Virus record (IMG/VR): IMGVR_UViG_3300006802_000444 | Span: 1 to 27,065 of that record | DNA from: a virus | Direction: 5' to 3' (one strand) | DNA length: 27,065 bases | In this document: piece after piece, positions 15,803 through 23,754 of the stretch | How positions within the stretch are numbered: the first letter of the stretch is position 1 | Layout: the number at the start of each line of letters is the position of its first letter | Made by a program: the position numbers and the translations under genes | The notes under the pieces: generated by a model | What the model was told of the DNA's origin: nothing | Database searches by the model: none | Seen by the model: the letters and a program-made list of their open reading frames with translations, nothing else

Positions 15803-16860
15803 AAATTGCTATATTAAACGACACCCATTGCGGCGTTAGAAACAGTTCTGATATTTTTGTAGAGTATCAAGAGCGGTTTTATAATGAAGTATTTTTTCCA
15901 TATCTATTAGAAAATAATATCAAACATATTCTCCACCTCGGAGATTACTATGAGCACAGAAGGTTTATTAACTTTAAAGCACTGAATAGTAATCGAAAAG
16001 TTTTTTTACAAAAATTACGTGATTATAAAATCGCCATGGATATTATCCCTGGGAATCATGATACTTATTATAAGAATACTAACGACCTCAACTCGCTGAA
16101 AGAACTGCTCGGTCATTATATGAACGAAGTGAACATCGTTATGCGACCAACAGTGTTGGAGTATGACGGATTGAAAGTGGGTCTTGTTCCGTGGATGGCT
16201 CCTGATGTTGAAGAGGAAACCTATGCATTTCTAAGAAATTGCGAAGCAGACATTATTGGGGGTCATTTCGAGCTACAAGGGTTCGATATGTATAGGGGTA
16301 TACCCTGTATGGAGGGTATGACTTCAGAAAGCCTCTCGCGCTTTGAGATGGTCCTCTCGGGTCATTTCCACACTAAATCCCAAAGGGATAATATATATTA
16401 CCTTGGATCTCAGATGGAATTTTTCTGGAATGATGCAGGGGACGATAAATTCTTCCATGTATTGGACACAGAAACTCGTGAGATAACTGCGGTACAAAAT
16501 CGCCTAAAACTTTTTAATAAGATTTATTATGACGATACAAAATATGATTACAAGAATGCGGATGTAAAATTCTTAGATAATACTTTTGTAAAGGTTATTG
16601 TGTTAAATAAATCAGATCCCTTGACTTTTAATCTGTTTTTAGATAGAATACAAACTAGAAATATCCATGAGCTAAAAATTCAAGAAGATCTTACAGAATT
16701 TTCTGGCGAAAGGGTTTCTGATGAAAACATCTCTGTTGAAGACACGAAAGAACTCTTAGCAAGTTACGTTGACGCAGTTGAGACTGTCTTAGATAAAGAG
16801 CGTATAAAGAATAAAGTTTTTGAACTTATGCTTGAGGCTCAAACTATGGAAATGGTATGA
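15799..16860 (+). CDS. 47: Recombination nuclease subunit gp47 (Mre11-like)
   Basis: The 353-aa protein shows the metallophosphoesterase motifs of Mre11/SbcD nucleases in order: NDTH at 7-10, GDYYEHR at 48-54, GNHD at 85-88, GGHFE at 154-158 and SGHFHT at 187-192. All metal ligands appear present. T4 gp47 is 339 aa. With gp46 it forms the end-resection complex that makes 3' single strands for UvsX/UvsY and degrades host DNA. The start overlaps the gp55 stop by four bases (ATGA), and the end overlaps the gene 46 start. First-motif sequence DTH in place of the more usual DLH or DxH is within family variation. Confidence 0.94.
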   Translation: MKIAILNDTHCGVRNSSDIFVEYQERFYNEVFFPYLLENNIKHILHLGDYYEHRRFINFKALNSNRKVFLQKLRDYKIAMDIIPGNHDTYYKNTNDLNSLKELLGHYMNEVNIVMRPTVLEYDGLKVGLVPWMAPDVEEETYAFLRNCEADIIGGHFELQGFDMYRGIPCMEGMTSESLSRFEMVLSGHFHTKSQRDNIYYLGSQMEFFWNDAGDDKFFHVLDTETREITAVQNRLKLFNKIYYDDTKYDYKNADVKFLDNTFVKVIVLNKSDPLTFNLFLDRIQTRNIHELKIQEDLTEFSGERVSDENISVEDTKELLASYVDAVETVLDKERIKNKVFELMLEAQTMEMV

Positions 16861-18569
16861 TTATCTTTAAAAAGATACGATATAAAAATTTTCTAAGTTC
16901 TGGTGATAATTTTACTGAAATAAATTTGAATAATTCTAAGTCAACTCTTATTGTTGGACAAAACGGTTCTGGTAAATCGACAATGCTCGATGCATTATCG
17001 TTCGTCCTATTTGGAAAGGCGCATAGAAATATCAATAAACCTCAATTGATTAACTCTATCAATCAAAAGAATATGTTGGTTGAAGTAGAGTTTACCATAG
17101 GTAATGTTGATTATACTGTATTTCGCGGTATGAAACCAAATGTGTTCGAAATTTGGCGAGGCGAAGAACTGATTAATCAAGATTCGCACAATAAAGATTA
17201 TCAAAAGGTTTTAGAGCAGAATATTCTCAAACTTAATCATAAATCTTTTCATCAGATTATCGTCCTTGGTTCTTCTTCTTTTGTTCCGTTTATGCAATTG
17301 CCTGCGCAACATAGGCGCGAAGTTATTGAAGATTTGTTAGACATTAATGTGTTTAGTAAAATGAATCAACTTCTAAAAGAGAAAAGTCTTTCTTTAAAAG
17401 AAGAAATGAAAAGTAATGATCATGCGATAGAAATAAATTATACCAAAATCGTTTCCCATAAAAAGTATATTAACGATATTCAAAGATTAAATGATGACTA
17501 TCGCCAAGAAAAACAAAATCAAATAAACGATTACTCAGCTGAGATAAAACAGCTGATGGAGAAAAATGTTTTCCTTAACGATGAATTAGTTGACAAAGAT
17601 AAAACCCAATTAGATATATCTTCTTTGACTGAAAAAGTTAGATCTTTGCAATCTTCTGATATTGAATATAAAACTAGAATGAAGGTGATTGTAAAGGAAG
17701 CAAGATTTTATGAGAATAACGAAACCTGCCCCACTTGCGAGCAAAATATACAAGCCGAACTTAAAGAAAGAAAGCTAGAAACTGCCAGGGATCAAGCAAA
17801 GGAAATACAATCTAATATTAATATCATAGCCGATCAGTTATCTATTTCGAACGAATCCCTCGCTTCTTTGAACAAAAAGGTTGAAGAAATTCGCGGGGTA
17901 CAAAACGAAATTCATTCTAATAACAAAACAATCGAACGATTGCAGAAGTCTATGCAAACTGCAACTCTCGAACTGTCGAATATGAACGACAGTTCAGGAG
18001 ATCTTTCGCTCGCGAATCATGAGCTAGAAGAATTATGTTCTGAAAAGAACAAATTACAGGCTAAGAAATTTGACCTTAACGATAATTTTTCGTATAATCA
18101 AGTTATAGCGGAATTGCTTAAAGATACTGGTATCAAGACTAAAATTATCAAACAGTATTTACCAGTGATGAATAAATTGATTAATCAGTTTCTTCAGATT
18201 TTAGATTTTTATGTTCTATTTGATATCGACGAAACTTTTAAAGAAACGATTAAGTCTAGGCATCGAGATATTTTTAGTTATGAGTCATTTTCTGAAGGCG
18301 AAAAACAGAGAATCGACTTAGCGTTGTTGTTTACCTGGCGTATGATTGCTAAAATGAAAAACAGTGTAGCGACTAATCTACTCGTTCTTGATGAGACTTT
18401 CGACTCGAGTCTAGATACCGATGGAGTGGAAAATCTAACAAAAATTCTCGACTCTTTGGGTGAAGAAACTAATGTGTTTGTGATTAGCCATAAAGGCGAT
18501 ATGCTGGAAGGTAAATTTGATTCTAAGATTGAATTTGTGAAGCATAAAAATTTTAGTAAGGTGGCATAA
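16857..18569 (+). CDS. 46: Recombination nuclease ATPase subunit gp46 (Rad50-like)
   Basis: At 570 aa it matches T4 gp46 (560). The N-terminal Walker A GQNGSGKS lies at 34-41. Two coiled-coil arms flank the zinc-hook CPTC at 291-294. The ABC signature SFSEGEKQR lies at 477-485, and Walker B VLDETFDSSLD has Asp512 and Glu513, followed by an FVISHKG switch segment. The partner is gp47, whose gene overlaps by four bases. It provides ATP-driven control of end resection at breaks and replication ends. Codon use is AT-rich, like its neighbours. The following gene begins at the next base after the stop. Confidence 0.95.
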   Translation: MIIFKKIRYKNFLSSGDNFTEINLNNSKSTLIVGQNGSGKSTMLDALSFVLFGKAHRNINKPQLINSINQKNMLVEVEFTIGNVDYTVFRGMKPNVFEIWRGEELINQDSHNKDYQKVLEQNILKLNHKSFHQIIVLGSSSFVPFMQLPAQHRREVIEDLLDINVFSKMNQLLKEKSLSLKEEMKSNDHAIEINYTKIVSHKKYINDIQRLNDDYRQEKQNQINDYSAEIKQLMEKNVFLNDELVDKDKTQLDISSLTEKVRSLQSSDIEYKTRMKVIVKEARFYENNETCPTCEQNIQAELKERKLETARDQAKEIQSNINIIADQLSISNESLASLNKKVEEIRGVQNEIHSNNKTIERLQKSMQTATLELSNMNDSSGDLSLANHELEELCSEKNKLQAKKFDLNDNFSYNQVIAELLKDTGIKTKIIKQYLPVMNKLINQFLQILDFYVLFDIDETFKETIKSRHRDIFSYESFSEGEKQRIDLALLFTWRMIAKMKNSVATNLLVLDETFDSSLDTDGVENLTKILDSLGEETNVFVISHKGDMLEGKFDSKIEFVKHKNFSKVA

Positions 18570-18890
18570 GTGCATAGATTGAGGAATAAAACATATCCTG
18601 CTTTAACTTCTGTTTATGACGAAATAAACAATTATAAAAAAGAAAAAGTTACTTTCTTTGATGGTATTCGTATTATAACAGATAAAAATGTTTATGCAAT
18701 GGTGGATAGTATTGTTTATGTAACTCCGATTGAAGAATACAAAGAAAGGGAAAGACAATTAAAATATCAGCAAGATGAAAGAAATTCTATAGAAGAATTG
18801 AGAGTTAAGGCTCGATTGGAAAAACAGTTCGACGAACCTAAAAAGCCCAAAAAACGTGCAGTTAAACGTAAAACATTTAAGAGGCAATAA
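18570..18890 (+). CDS. Small basic protein of unknown function (106 aa, GTG start)
   Basis: I do not recognise this gene. The only workable start is the GTG at 18570, immediately after the gp46 stop, with AAGG about nine bases upstream inside gp46. The N-terminal half is a small beta-like module (VTFFDGIRIITDKNVYAMVDSIVYV). The C-terminal half is a charged helix (YKERERQLKYQQDERNSIEEL) and a Lys/Arg tail (PKKPKKRAVKRKTFKRQ) suited to nucleic-acid binding. The stop shares one base with the start of the dioxygenase gene (TAATG). Its place between gp46 and the dioxygenase suggests a DNA-associated helper, but this is inference. Confidence 0.7.
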   Translation: MHRLRNKTYPALTSVYDEINNYKKEKVTFFDGIRIITDKNVYAMVDSIVYVTPIEEYKERERQLKYQQDERNSIEELRVKARLEKQFDEPKKPKKRAVKRKTFKRQ

Positions 18891-20275
18891 TGAAAGGAAA
18901 TATTGATACGAAAAAATATATCTGTTATGACGATAATGGAGTAAAAGTTGTTGTTTCCAATTTTTGGGAAAATTGCGAATCTAAACTCGGCACATATATG
19001 GAAGATACCGATTACGATTTTGTGGTAGAAGAAGATACGGATTTCTATGCACCATTAAACGATCAGTTAGTCGAGGAAGGCATTTCTGAAAAGAATATTA
19101 TTTTTAAATTTCGTAAAGGTTCTTTCACTGAAGAAGAACAACTTGGTGCATATGATGGTTTGATGGCTGCAGCGCAACCGACTCAGAATCGTGGTGTCGC
19201 TGCTGGTCCAAAGGGCGAAAAGTTGCAGGGACGCGATTGGGTCACCAACGAGCAAATAGAAATTATGGAAGCGTATATCCAAGATTCGAATAATCTTTTT
19301 GGTGAAGATGTTATCGAAAAAATTATAAACAAATATAAAACTGTAGACAATGTTGCTACTCGCGGTTTAGTATGGCTTAGAAATAAAGTAACTGAAGATT
19401 TCGGCGAATATGACGGGTTTTTCGATAAACTTATGATCGAATGGAAATCAATGTCTTCTAATAAGCGCATTGAATATATTAAAAATGTAAAGAAAAAATA
19501 CATTTCTGATACGACCTATGCTAATGCCGTCAACTCTGGTATCGCTGGTTTCTTTGACCGATATCCTCGCATTCCTTATGGTCGCGCTACTTCATATACA
19601 GAAAAGAATAGAGAACTATACGAAAAATGCTATCCTTTTATGAGAAAACTCTCGAACGAATTCAAACGATTGCTTCCTAATAGATATGCTGTACAAGAGG
19701 ATTATGCTAACAAGATCGATCCGCGTTTTAGGGTTGCTGGGAAAGATACCCCATTCACTACTATTACTGTTAATAAAAACTTCCGTACAGCGGCTCATAG
19801 GGACGCAGGAGACCTACACGAAGGGTTCTCTAACCTTACGGTAGTGGCTAAAGACAAAGAATGGAGAGGCGGGTATCTAGTTTTGCCAGAATTCCGTGTT
19901 GCTGTGAACATAAGACCAGGTGATCTCCTCCTAATCAACAATCATACTGGTATTCACGGCAACACGGAACTTTTCCCGCCAGAAGGTAAGCCAATCGAAG
20001 AAATGGAACGAATTTCTCTAGTTTGCTATTTTCGAGAGAAAATGCTAGAATTGGGTTCTTGGGAATACGAACAACATCGGTATGAGTTTGTAGAATCTAG
20101 GCGCTTGAATAAAGATCATCCTATGTGGAAACCATTATGGAACGGCGTATCTCCTGGGATGTGGGAAGATCAAGAGTGGTTTGATTATTTGAAAACAGTT
20201 GGTGGTGAATCTATGTTGAATCAATATCATCCAAAACAAACAACTGCTACTTCACTCGAAGATTTTTTTGCATAA
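18890..20275 (+). CDS. TET/JBP-family 2-oxoglutarate/Fe(II) DNA base dioxygenase, with N-terminal extension
   Basis: The C-terminal half of this 461-aa protein has a complete TET/JBP-type double-stranded beta-helix core: AAHRDAGD with iron ligands His303 and Asp305, NLTVVAK, GGYLVLPEFRVAV, RPGDLLL, then HTGIHGN with the third iron ligand most likely His356. ERISLVCYFRE follows, with Arg374 placed to bind 2-oxoglutarate. The helical stretch before it (about 215-265, FFDRYPRIPYGRATSYTEKN) is also typical. Such enzymes oxidise the 5-methyl group of thymine (JBP) or 5-methylcytosine (TET) in DNA. The N-terminal ~200 residues are not recognised. No cytosine methyltransferase is in the window, so I lean towards thymine, but the substrate is open. 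It is fused into the gp55-47-46 operon with one-base stop/start overlaps on both sides. Confidence 0.8.
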   Translation: MKGNIDTKKYICYDDNGVKVVVSNFWENCESKLGTYMEDTDYDFVVEEDTDFYAPLNDQLVEEGISEKNIIFKFRKGSFTEEEQLGAYDGLMAAAQPTQNRGVAAGPKGEKLQGRDWVTNEQIEIMEAYIQDSNNLFGEDVIEKIINKYKTVDNVATRGLVWLRNKVTEDFGEYDGFFDKLMIEWKSMSSNKRIEYIKNVKKKYISDTTYANAVNSGIAGFFDRYPRIPYGRATSYTEKNRELYEKCYPFMRKLSNEFKRLLPNRYAVQEDYANKIDPRFRVAGKDTPFTTITVNKNFRTAAHRDAGDLHEGFSNLTVVAKDKEWRGGYLVLPEFRVAVNIRPGDLLLINNHTGIHGNTELFPPEGKPIEEMERISLVCYFREKMLELGSWEYEQHRYEFVESRRLNKDHPMWKPLWNGVSPGMWEDQEWFDYLKTVGGESMLNQYHPKQTTATSLEDFFA

Positions 20276-20940
20276 TGTGTGGAGTTATCGGAATTAGTTT
20301 AAAAAATGTAACACAACAAGATCTAAATTTAGTAGAAAAGGTATTTTGTGAAACAATAATTCGTGGAAAACATGCGACTGGATTGTCCTATGTGAAGGGT
20401 GATAAGGTGCATACTATAAAGGAAAGTAAACCTGTTACTGAATTTATAAACGATAAAAGATTTGAAGATTATGTTAATGAAGACGGCAACCTATATTTGA
20501 TCGGTCACATTCGATATTCGACTTCAGATTTGAGATACAATCAACCTTTTTCTGACGAATACATTTCTATTGCGCATAATGGTGTTATTTCTCAAGAAAA
20601 TCCATCTACATGGAAATACAAATGCGAAACCGCTAACGATAGTGAAATGATATTCCACTCTTTAAAAGCTGGTAATGATCCGCTAACTGATTTTCTACCA
20701 GCATCAATGGCAGTTGTTTGTTTAAATTATAAAAAACAACTCATAGGGTTTCGTAACAACGAAAGACCATTATATTTTTCTGAAAAAGAAAATGGTATTA
20801 TTTTTACTTCTACTAAAGATATCGCTGCTCGATCTGGTTTGACTTTTACACAAAAATGTGATATGTTTACTCGATACATGTACGATAGTAAAATGACAGT
20901 AGAAAAAGTTTTACATGCAAAGGTAGATGATTTACAATGA
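20275..20940 (+). CDS. Class II (Ntn-type) glutamine amidotransferase
   Basis: The 221-aa protein begins MCGVIGI, with Cys2 as the N-terminal nucleophile after Met removal. Further landmarks are IIRGKHATGLSYV near 28-40, GHIRYSTSD (GHxRYST motif) near 97-105, IAHNGVI near 118-124 and NDSEMIFHSL near 141-150. All are hallmarks of GATase type 2 domains that release ammonia from glutamine. It lacks any synthase domain, so ammonia must go to a partner, most naturally the amidoligase encoded next. Genes of this pair (stand-alone class II amidotransferase plus amidoligase) are a known phage and bacterial association. Its start shares one base with the dioxygenase stop, and its stop overlaps the amidoligase ATG by four bases. 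Confidence 0.88.
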   Translation: MCGVIGISLKNVTQQDLNLVEKVFCETIIRGKHATGLSYVKGDKVHTIKESKPVTEFINDKRFEDYVNEDGNLYLIGHIRYSTSDLRYNQPFSDEYISIAHNGVISQENPSTWKYKCETANDSEMIFHSLKAGNDPLTDFLPASMAVVCLNYKKQLIGFRNNERPLYFSEKENGIIFTSTKDIAARSGLTFTQKCDMFTRYMYDSKMTVEKVLHAKVDDLQ

Positions 20941-21812
20941 TATATGATAGTAAAACTTGGACTTGGGGTTATGAGATCGAATGGGGTGATATTGATCGCA
21001 CTATCGAAATTCCTAAACATCTCGGCTCTTGGGAATATGCTGAAACAGATATTGTAAACATTCGCGAGCCATATAAATTTATTGCGTGCGATCCACTCGG
21101 TATAGAACCACCTATGGGCGGCGAAATTAATACTAGACCAACAACAACTTGGATGGAACAAGTTGATCGTGTAATGGAAATACACGATTTTTTTGTTTCA
21201 CATGGAAATCAACCTTCAGCGTCAGTTATAAATCATGGACATCTTCATGTTTTTGTGCCTGGTTTGAAAAATGATATTTCTGCACTGAAACGGTTGATCT
21301 CATATATAAAAATAAATCAGGAAAAAACTATAGAAGCATGTTATCAATTTCGAGAAAAATCGGAAATGAAATTGCTCAAGGGTTCTAAAATGTATTTAAA
21401 ATTTGATGGCGGTCGAACGATGCCAGATTATATGTGTGATAATATCATAAATCTAGCCACTGATTTTGATCATTTTATAAAATTACATGCAGCTGGTAAA
21501 GATGGTGTTTCGATGGGTAGACCATTTAGATATGCTATTAATACTTATTGTATGAAACACACTGGTACGATTGAGTTCCGTTGTTTTCGCTCGACTACTG
21601 AACGCAAACAAATTGAAGATCAATTTGCCTTCGCAGAAGCGTTTATCGATGCAGCACTAAACAATGGTTCTAGTGTTGAAAAGATTTTATCAGAGCATAA
21701 TTATAATTTTCCACCATTCGTTTGGAATCCAGGCGAGTATAAAGGTTGGATGAATACCAAATACGATAAGTCGCGTGGTGAAAAGAAGCGAGAGTTTCAT
21801 GAACTTGCGTAG
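20937..21812 (+). CDS. Amidoligase (glutamine synthetase-fold COOH-NH2 ligase)
   Basis: The 291-aa protein has the amidoligase family landmarks: WGYEIEW at 10-16 with metal-binding Glu13 and Glu15, GGEINT at 61-66, HGHLHVFV at 100-107, FRYAINTY at 197-204 and TIEFRCF at 211-217. These correspond to the glutamine synthetase-like active site, which uses ATP to activate a carboxylate and join it to an amine or ammonia. The gene lies between a class II amidotransferase and a GNAT gene, an arrangement noted before for this family and interpreted as synthesis of a small amide or peptide-like conjugate. Here, beside a base-oxidising enzyme, the acceptor could be a modified base or its precursor. Its end overlaps the GNAT gene by 14 bases. 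Confidence 0.85.
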   Translation: MIYDSKTWTWGYEIEWGDIDRTIEIPKHLGSWEYAETDIVNIREPYKFIACDPLGIEPPMGGEINTRPTTTWMEQVDRVMEIHDFFVSHGNQPSASVINHGHLHVFVPGLKNDISALKRLISYIKINQEKTIEACYQFREKSEMKLLKGSKMYLKFDGGRTMPDYMCDNIINLATDFDHFIKLHAAGKDGVSMGRPFRYAINTYCMKHTGTIEFRCFRSTTERKQIEDQFAFAEAFIDAALNNGSSVEKILSEHNYNFPPFVWNPGEYKGWMNTKYDKSRGEKKREFHELA

Positions 21813-22341
21813 TTGTTCCGCCGAGGAATTCAAAGCAGCAATCACTGATAATCCTGCGGATAAATTCGCAAAAACTTTTGTTGCGAAAGCAAACATGCAA
21901 AACCAATGGGAATTTTGTGTTGGTGCATGGGAAGACGATACACTGCTTGGTGCAATCATTACGACTATTAGTAAACGTCCTCCCAAGATAGCAAATCTAC
22001 AGTTACTCCATACTTTCGCAGAACATAGAGGCAAACATGTGGGTAGTATTCTTTGTAAGGACTCTCTCCGCATTGCGATACAAAACGATGCCCTATACTT
22101 CCGAGTATCGGCTGAACCTGATGCAGTGAAATTCTATGAGCGTATTGGATTCACTATGTTAGGGAAACAAAAGAGCGGTAGTCAGCTTTCTATGTTTAGA
22201 ATCGATGGTGATACATTTGAAAAGGGTGATTATAGTTTAGAAAATGAACCTATCTATAAAGCTGTTCATAAGAAAGGTAAAGGCGGTTGTGTTGAAATAT
22301 TTGTTCCAGATCCTGTAGGAATAACTAACTTCTTGATTTAA
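21799..22341 (+). CDS. GNAT-family N-acetyltransferase
   Basis: I choose ATG 21799 (preceded by GAGAG), giving 180 aa; tandem GTG codons at 21775 and 21778 are possible but lie deeper in the amidoligase gene. The GNAT acetyl-CoA motif appears as HRGKHVGSIL (motif A, RGKHVG at 77-82), preceded by the strand ANLQLLHTFAE, and the C-terminal AVKFYERIGFTMLGK is the usual motif B helix and strand. The last 45 residues (from GDYSLENEP) are an unrecognised tail. It overlaps the amidoligase gene, so co-translation is likely. GNAT proteins appear with amidoligases and in phage base-modification clusters, where they acylate an amino group. Substrate unknown. Confidence 0.82.
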   Translation: MNLRSCSAEEFKAAITDNPADKFAKTFVAKANMQNQWEFCVGAWEDDTLLGAIITTISKRPPKIANLQLLHTFAEHRGKHVGSILCKDSLRIAIQNDALYFRVSAEPDAVKFYERIGFTMLGKQKSGSQLSMFRIDGDTFEKGDYSLENEPIYKAVHKKGKGGCVEIFVPDPVGITNFLI

Positions 22342-22357
22342 TGGTGAAAAAAAACGG

Positions 22358-22386
22358 TTGATTTCTACCTCTAAAATAGCTACAAT
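22358..22386 (+). promoter_or_regulatory. Host-type promoter before the ParB-like/transferase/kinase genes
   Basis: TTGATT (22358-22363) and TACAAT (22381-22386) are spaced by 17 bases in the intergenic gap after the GNAT gene. Transcription would begin about 22393, inside the palindrome that follows. A good ribosome binding site (GAGGA, 22441-22445) precedes the ATG at 22453. Confidence 0.6.
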
Positions 22387-22391
22387 TGGTT

Positions 22392-22413
22392 TGTAGATTG
22401 ATGATAATCTACA
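22392..22413 (+). promoter_or_regulatory. Perfect inverted repeat at the predicted transcription start
   Basis: TGTAGATT (22392-22399) and AATCTACA (22406-22413) are perfect inverted repeats around a 6-base loop (GATGAT), five bases after the -10 box. The position and symmetry fit either a repressor operator overlapping the start site or a 5'-end RNA hairpin protecting the transcript. It has no T-run, so it is not a terminator. Confidence 0.55.
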
Positions 22414-22452
22414 TTAACCTAAAATGCTAATTACCGAGTAGAGGACAAGCAT

Positions 22453-23754
22453 ATGTATTTAGAATCAAAAGTTATTGTTTATGGGTTTCGTAACATCGAA
22501 ACGCAACAGGTCTATATTGGTTACAAACCTGCTGGAAAGGCTCATTATATCAGTTCTTCTGGTAATGAGGATTTTTGGCGAGATTATTCTCAAGGTTTGT
22601 TGCGCCAACATATTCTTTTCATTGGAAATGGTTACGATGAAAAAGACTCTCAAACTGCTGAAGCGTTAGAGTGGTTTGCACTTGATTATGCGTTTAAAAT
22701 CTTGGGTAAAAACAAGATGTATAACTCACATAACAATGCGCACAAAAAACATGAATCTCTACTTACTTCTGAGATTAAGTCTGTTGTGGTCGACTGGATT
22801 GAATTTCGTTCTGTAGGCATTGTTTTGGAAAATTCTTACCAAAAACATCGAGAAAGAGTCCAAGCGATTGTCGATCGTATAAAAGAAAGTTTCTATACGG
22901 TCGAGAAAGTCTCTTTGTCGAAAGTTTCCAAGTTCGGATTTAATCAGGTTCGATGCGAGCAGTATATTCCCTCTCATGTGAACGAAATTGCCCAGCGAAT
23001 AAAAGAGAAACCAGACAATTATGAGAAAAACGTCGAACCGATTATTGCAGTAGTGGGCAAAGATATTACCATTCTTGATGGAAACAACACTGCCCGTGCG
23101 TTGCAAAAAGTTCTTGGTATTACTGAGGCACCAGTCATTTTCATTAACGAAACTGAGTTTGGTGAAACCGAAGAAGTACGTGCAAGTTGTTATAACTTGT
23201 TCGGTCTGATTATGAACAAAGAACCCGAAAAGGTTCGTGTCAAAAACAGTGACTCTGACATCAAACGCCAGATGCAGCTGCTACTTGATAACGAGGGGTT
23301 GGATCTTACAAAACCAATTCACGTTGATCGTGCTAGGAAAGTTGTGGAGGATTTCTTTCTGCACAGCGTAATCCCTACCAAGCAAAAACTCAATGGTTTG
23401 TGGAAGTCTTTTATGACTGACTTTAAAAAGGGGCAGTCTGAAAAATATAGACAAAATATGAAAGTTTATGATGATACATTCCTTCATAGATATTGCTGGG
23501 ATAAATATGAATCGAAAGATGTGGCTGTTATTCACGCTAAGATGTGTAAAACTGAATATGCGCAAGTATTAGGATATATTTGTCGTCGTATGAAAAATGT
23601 AGGCGTCGATAAAGGTGCGATTGTGCTTCATTACACTAGTCCTTATGAATATCTAAAGTTCAATAATGAGGAATGGTTGGAAGATCTCAAATCTACCGTC
23701 AATCATATTGGACTAGATATCACAATAGAAGTGCTACCAGTATTTAATGAGTAA
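22453..23754 (+). CDS. GIY-YIG-like / ParB-like fusion protein (433 aa)
   Basis: Residues 1-115 resemble a GIY-YIG nuclease domain: KVIVYGFRNIETQQVYIGYK carries the YG...VYIG strands, then HYISSSGN and a later Glu-containing helix. The catalytic Arg is not evident, so this domain may be inactive. Residues about 165-235 resemble a ParB/sulfiredoxin-like domain: VRCEQYIPSHVNEIAQRI, then PIIAVVGKDITILDGNNTARA, where DGNNTARA stands for the family DGxHRxxA motif. The rest is helical and unrecognised, ending in an alpha/beta segment (AIVLHYTSPYEYL). ParB-like domains bind nucleotides and occur in predicted phage base-modification clusters. The gene has its own promoter, and its stop overlaps the next ATG. 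Confidence 0.65.
   Translation: MYLESKVIVYGFRNIETQQVYIGYKPAGKAHYISSSGNEDFWRDYSQGLLRQHILFIGNGYDEKDSQTAEALEWFALDYAFKILGKNKMYNSHNNAHKKHESLLTSEIKSVVVDWIEFRSVGIVLENSYQKHRERVQAIVDRIKESFYTVEKVSLSKVSKFGFNQVRCEQYIPSHVNEIAQRIKEKPDNYEKNVEPIIAVVGKDITILDGNNTARALQKVLGITEAPVIFINETEFGETEEVRASCYNLFGLIMNKEPEKVRVKNSDSDIKRQMQLLLDNEGLDLTKPIHVDRARKVVEDFFLHSVIPTKQKLNGLWKSFMTDFKKGQSEKYRQNMKVYDDTFLHRYCWDKYESKDVAVIHAKMCKTEYAQVLGYICRRMKNVGVDKGAIVLHYTSPYEYLKFNNEEWLEDLKSTVNHIGLDITIEVLPVFNE

Noticed and set aside
18890-20275. Reading the oxygenase as a prolyl-hydroxylase or PhyH-type protein common in marine phages
   Set aside because: The HRDxxD, GGYLVLPEFRVAV, PGDLLL and HGN order followed by RISLVCYFRE fits TET/JBP better, and the neighbours are DNA-modification-type genes.
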